From Bacteroidetes bacterium UBA1860 (GTDB lineage: Bacteria > Bacteroidota > Rhodothermia > Balneolales > Balneolaceae): a DNA stretch of 7,737 nucleotides. Numbering within the stretch: position 1 is the first letter of the stretch; every line of letters starts with the position of its first letter. This document shows positions 5,841-7,737 of the stretch, in pieces. Both the position numbers and the translations under genes were made by a program. The notes below the pieces were generated by a model. The model ran no database searches and was not told the origin of the DNA. It saw nothing but the letters and a program-made list of their open reading frames with translations. Location of the stretch: the NCBI GenBank assembly GCA_002338335.1, contig DDIC01000010.1, positions 1 through 7,737 on the forward strand, read 5' to 3'.

Positions 5841-7214
5841 TTAAAGAAACGATCGCCACCCTTTAGTAGAGGCATAACTCGTCTCCTCCACAGGTAGAGG
5901 TACCGCTTGCTGATGATACCCTGTGAGGATTTGTTTGATTTCTGATTCCATCACGTGAATCGTTTGCTGAATCATATCCGACGCATACCCTTTCGCTCCC
6001 ATCTCTACGGTCATATTCATAGTAATGAGACGCCCAAGAGCCTGTCCCAATGAAACCAATTTTCGCTGTGCCATCTGAGGATGGATCTCAAAGTCGAGAC
6101 TTTGGCGAAGCCTTTCAGCAACTTGACTTGTCAAAGGATGATCCACACAAAAACGATAAAGATTTGTTTCTTTGGCTCCACGCATCAGTTTGATCACACT
6201 TTCTGTAATCTGTTGGTAGAGAATGTCATTAGATCCTTCAAATATCTGGAAAGGGCGACTATCGACCACGGCCCGACCCGCAATGTGGTCCAATCGGTAC
6301 CCTTTTGCCCCCACAAGTTGCAAAAGATGTTGTGAGGCAGATTGCATATAATCCGTACTCACAGACTTTACAGCATTCGCCGCTAAGTCCATCTTTGAGG
6401 TATCCATCGATAACGGGACATTGCGGCTCACAAAAAAGGCCATCGCAGAGCTCGCGGTAAAGTAGGATTGAAGTCTTGAGAGTCGCGCTTTGACCTGGTC
6501 ATAATTAAAAAGACTTGCGCCCCCAACGAATCTTTCCTTGCAGTGCGTCATCGCTTCATCGACTAATCTCCCCAAAAACCCGGTACTCATCCCAGGAAAT
6601 TGAAGCCGACTTCGGTGTAAAACGTCCAGCATCATCTTAATACCAATCGTTTTTGGCTCCAATTTGTGGGATTCTGGCACAGAAATATCAATTTGGTTAC
6701 GGCCATAGGGTAACATATACAGTCCCAAATTGTTGAAGACCTCCTCAACCTCAATCCCTCCATTCTCTGCATCATGCACGAAAAAGGAGACATCTCGCCC
6801 TAATTCACCTTGATCATTCTTTGGGCGAGCCGTGATTAACCAATAATCAGCCTCACCGGTGAGCCCAGCCCAATGCTTGATCCCTTTGACTCTATAGGAT
6901 GCACCCTCACCTCGATAACTTGTTTGCATCCTAAGAGCATCCGATCCAAATCCTGGTTCGGTAATCATCAGCCCACCCATTTTGTTGTGCTCCAAGACGC
7001 CATCAAATATGGAGGTTTTGGTAGAATCAGCGCCATAATTAGCCACGGGTTGTAGAAATAACGCCCCATTGATCCCCATCATTAAAGACAAGGGTAACGA
7101 ATGGTAAGAGCTCACTTCAAGCATAGATAATGCTTCAGCCGAATCCCCTCCTCGTCCTCCATAGCTTTCAGGGATGAATACAGATAATGGCTTACAGTCC
7201 AGTACATCACTCAT
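5841..7214 (-). CDS. Acyl-CoA dehydrogenase family protein (N-terminus probably extends upstream)
   Basis: This FAD-dependent enzyme oxidises an acyl-CoA to the trans-2-enoyl-CoA, the first oxidative step of beta-oxidation, passing electrons to an electron-transfer flavoprotein. From the first ATG (7214) it has 457 residues. LSVFIPESYGG opens the domain, and ITEPGFGSDA (84-93) is the classic FAD/substrate-loop signature. GIKHWAG (111-117) and the beta-domain follow, then the helical C-terminal domain with PFQIFEGSNDIL (321-332). Glu326 in FEGSND sits where medium-chain acyl-CoA dehydrogenases keep their catalytic base, so the enzyme looks active. A further 100 or so helical residues follow that motif, making the C-terminus longer than in simple ACADs. 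Family members normally have an N-terminal helix before IPE-x-x-GG, and residues resembling it are encoded upstream without a standard start (7215-7367). The gene lies downstream of the rRNA operon on the same strand, separated by a terminator. Confidence 0.9.
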   Translation of the reverse strand: MSDVLDCKPLSVFIPESYGGRGGDSAEALSMLEVSSYHSLPLSLMMGINGALFLQPVANYGADSTKTSIFDGVLEHNKMGGLMITEPGFGSDALRMQTSYRGEGASYRVKGIKHWAGLTGEADYWLITARPKNDQGELGRDVSFFVHDAENGGIEVEEVFNNLGLYMLPYGRNQIDISVPESHKLEPKTIGIKMMLDVLHRSRLQFPGMSTGFLGRLVDEAMTHCKERFVGGASLFNYDQVKARLSRLQSYFTASSAMAFFVSRNVPLSMDTSKMDLAANAVKSVSTDYMQSASQHLLQLVGAKGYRLDHIAGRAVVDSRPFQIFEGSNDILYQQITESVIKLMRGAKETNLYRFCVDHPLTSQVAERLRQSLDFEIHPQMAQRKLVSLGQALGRLITMNMTVEMGAKGYASDMIQQTIHVMESEIKQILTGYHQQAVPLPVEETSYASTKGWRSFL

Positions 7215-7367
7215 GAATTGTTTTGGAAACTGTCTTTGGAGCCCTAATCGCGATTGGGTTTCGAAGGGTGCAAAAAGATCTGTAAGTCGTTGGTGATACC
7301 TTGAAATGAAGGTGTCAAATGATGATTTGATAGCAGTAGGGATTGTATGTTGCTGATTATATGTAGG
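7215..7367 (-). other. In-frame upstream extension of the acyl-CoA dehydrogenase lacking ATG/GTG/TTG
   Basis: Reading upstream from the ATG at 7214 in the same frame, the frame stays open for 51 codons to a TAA at 7368-7370. It encodes a helix-like stretch, FDTFISRYHQRLTDLF, then a run ending FPKQF directly before the Met. This resembles the amphipathic N-terminal helix that precedes IPE-x-x-GG in acyl-CoA dehydrogenases. No ATG, GTG or TTG occurs in the segment. The near-cognate candidates are ATC (7343 and 7331) and ATT (7307); ATC at 7331, followed by Lys-Ser-Ser-Phe-Asp, would give about 496 residues. A lost start, a sequence error or a frameshift from the ATG at 7378 in another frame would also explain it. 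Confidence 0.55.
7350..7361 (-). promoter_or_regulatory. Candidate -10 box for the acyl-CoA dehydrogenase
   Basis: A perfect TATAAT lies at 7356-7361 on the minus strand, downstream of the rRNA terminator and 15-25 bp before the likely start of the extended dehydrogenase. The -35 region is poor (TCCGCA at 17 bp, three of six matches). If used, transcription would begin near 7349, leaving almost no leader before the ATC codons. Confidence 0.28.
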
Positions 7368-7380
7368 TTACAAAACATTG

Positions 7381-7393
7381 CGGAAATATTCCG
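7381..7393. promoter_or_regulatory. Short palindrome CGGAA-N3-TTCCG upstream of the dehydrogenase
   Basis: CGGAA (7381-7385) and TTCCG (7389-7393) form a symmetric 13-bp site just upstream of the TATAAT box, with another GGAA half at 7395-7398. Such a site could bind a dimeric regulator, for example one sensing acyl-CoA, but no regulator gene is in the window and the match could be chance. Confidence 0.25.
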
Positions 7394-7413
7394 TGGAATC
7401 TGTGGGTATAAAA

Positions 7414-7442
7414 AAAGGGGCATCGCAAAGCGACTCCCCTTT
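7414..7442 (-). terminator. Rho-independent terminator of the rRNA operon
   Basis: Read on the minus strand, AAAGGGG pairs with CCCCTTT (7436-7442 with 7414-7420). An inner TCGC/GCGA stem lies around a TTT loop, with a two-base mismatch between the two stems. At least seven T residues follow in the minus direction (7416 downward). It starts 11 nt after the 5S 3' end, where an rrn terminator is expected. It also separates the rRNA operon from the acyl-CoA dehydrogenase. Confidence 0.9.
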
Positions 7443-7452
7443 ATAAAAAATA

Positions 7453-7562
7453 GATGAGGCAACAACCTACTCTCCCACAGTGCAGTACCATCGGCGCAAC
7501 AGAGCTTAACGGCCGTGTTCGGGATGGGAACGGGTGTGACCTCTGCGCTTAATCACCTCATC
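7453..7562 (-). rRNA. rrf: 5S ribosomal RNA
   Basis: The minus strand carries the hallmark 5S segments: CACCCGTTCCCATCCCGAAC in loop B/helix III, GTTAAGC, GCGCCGATGGTACTGC in the loop E region, and GTGGGAGAGTAGG near the 3' end. The ends are set by helix I, GATGAGG (7556-7562) pairing with CCTCATC (7453-7459), which gives about 110 nt. It follows the 23S gene on the same strand in the usual 23S-5S order. Confidence 0.96.
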
Positions 7563-7683
7563 AAACTCATAGAATTTGACGTTAGTTAGCGAGTGTAAGA
7601 CTTGTATAGATCGTGCAAGGCATGACTGCAAGCTCATTGATGGTTCCAGATGGAGCCATCTCGGCTGTGCAAATCATGCGAGC
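7563..7683 (-). other. 23S-5S internal transcribed spacer with a long-range stem
   Basis: The spacer of about 120 nt holds no tRNA. GCATGA plus TGCA at 7620-7630 is complementary to TGCA plus TCATGC at 7668-7679 (small bulge). This stem encloses a second hairpin, 7639-7647 with 7652-7660 (nine pairs with one mismatch on the RNA strand, four-base loop). The compound hairpin just past the 23S 3' end could guide RNase processing of the precursor. The exact 23S end, and so the spacer border, is approximate. Confidence 0.5.
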
Positions 7684-7737
7684 AAAGCCGCAAGAGTGAT
7701 TAGTACGGCTCGGCTAAACATGTTACCATGCGTACAC
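7684..7737 (-). rRNA. rrl: 23S ribosomal RNA, 3' end only (gene continues beyond window)
   Basis: On the minus strand the last bases read TTTAGCCGAGCCGTACTAAT, followed by TTGCGGCTTTGC. This matches the conserved 23S 3' terminus (compare E. coli GAGCTAACCGGTACTAATGAACCG...GGCTT). Only about 54 nt are in the window, and the precise mature 3' end is uncertain by several bases. Confidence 0.88.

Noticed and set aside
7244..7465. Minus-strand open frame of 73 codons covering the 5S 3' end and the rRNA terminator.
   Set aside because: It starts inside 5S rRNA and runs through the terminator and the dehydrogenase N-terminal region in another frame. Only its internal ATG at 7378 is of interest, as a frameshift alternative.
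7563..7683. A tRNA in the 23S-5S spacer.
   Set aside because: No cloverleaf, T-loop (GTTCRANNC) or acceptor stem could be found; the hairpins there are a different fold.
1..7737. A mobile element, CRISPR array or defence system.
   Set aside because: No transposase, integrase, nuclease, toxin-antitoxin or spaced direct repeats are visible; the genes are metabolic and the region ends in an rRNA operon.

Overview
The window is a stretch of bacterial chromosome holding seven largely complete protein genes, the last codons of an eighth, and the 3' end of a ribosomal RNA operon. No mobile element, CRISPR array, tRNA or phage gene is visible. No start codon has a clear Shine-Dalgarno sequence in front of it (checked at positions 113, 2823, 2939 and 4057). 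Together with the protein families and a few TAnnTTTG-like promoter fragments, this points to the Bacteroidota / Rhodothermota-Balneolota side of the bacterial tree. That placement is an inference of low to moderate confidence.

Layout, left to right. Positions 2-88 (+) are the tail of a PspC-domain membrane protein. It is followed 24 bp later by a degenerate Gfo/Idh/MocA-type oxidoreductase (113-961, +), which converges with a FadD15-like long-chain acyl-CoA ligase (982-2823, -). Divergent from the ligase is a YdiI/MenI-like hotdog acyl-CoA thioesterase (2939-3433, +). This converges on a peroxiredoxin-like thioredoxin-fold protein (3509-4057, -), which is itself divergent from a short-chain dehydrogenase/reductase (4171-4905, +). 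The SDR overlaps by 14 bp a secreted or envelope protein of unknown function with a duplicated glycine-zipper module (4892-5788, +). Last come an acyl-CoA dehydrogenase (5841-7214, -, probably longer at its N-terminus) and then, on the same strand and upstream of it, a rho-independent terminator, 5S rRNA and the 3' end of 23S rRNA.

Three of the genes act on acyl-CoA esters: the ligase makes them, the dehydrogenase oxidises them and the thioesterase hydrolyses them. The SDR could use an oxo- or hydroxy-acyl substrate, but its sequence does not say. The genes are not one operon. They sit as convergent and divergent pairs, so this is a loose lipid-metabolism neighbourhood.

Most worth a second look are: (1) the acyl-CoA dehydrogenase, whose family-like N-terminal helix is encoded upstream of the first ATG in an open frame with no ATG, GTG or TTG; (2) the 298-residue envelope protein, with an internal duplication of GxxxG modules and a 60-bp duplication in its signal-peptide n-region; and (3) the Gfo/Idh/MocA homologue that has lost its usual nucleotide-binding and catalytic signatures. 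I see no strong case for a wholly new multi-gene system.
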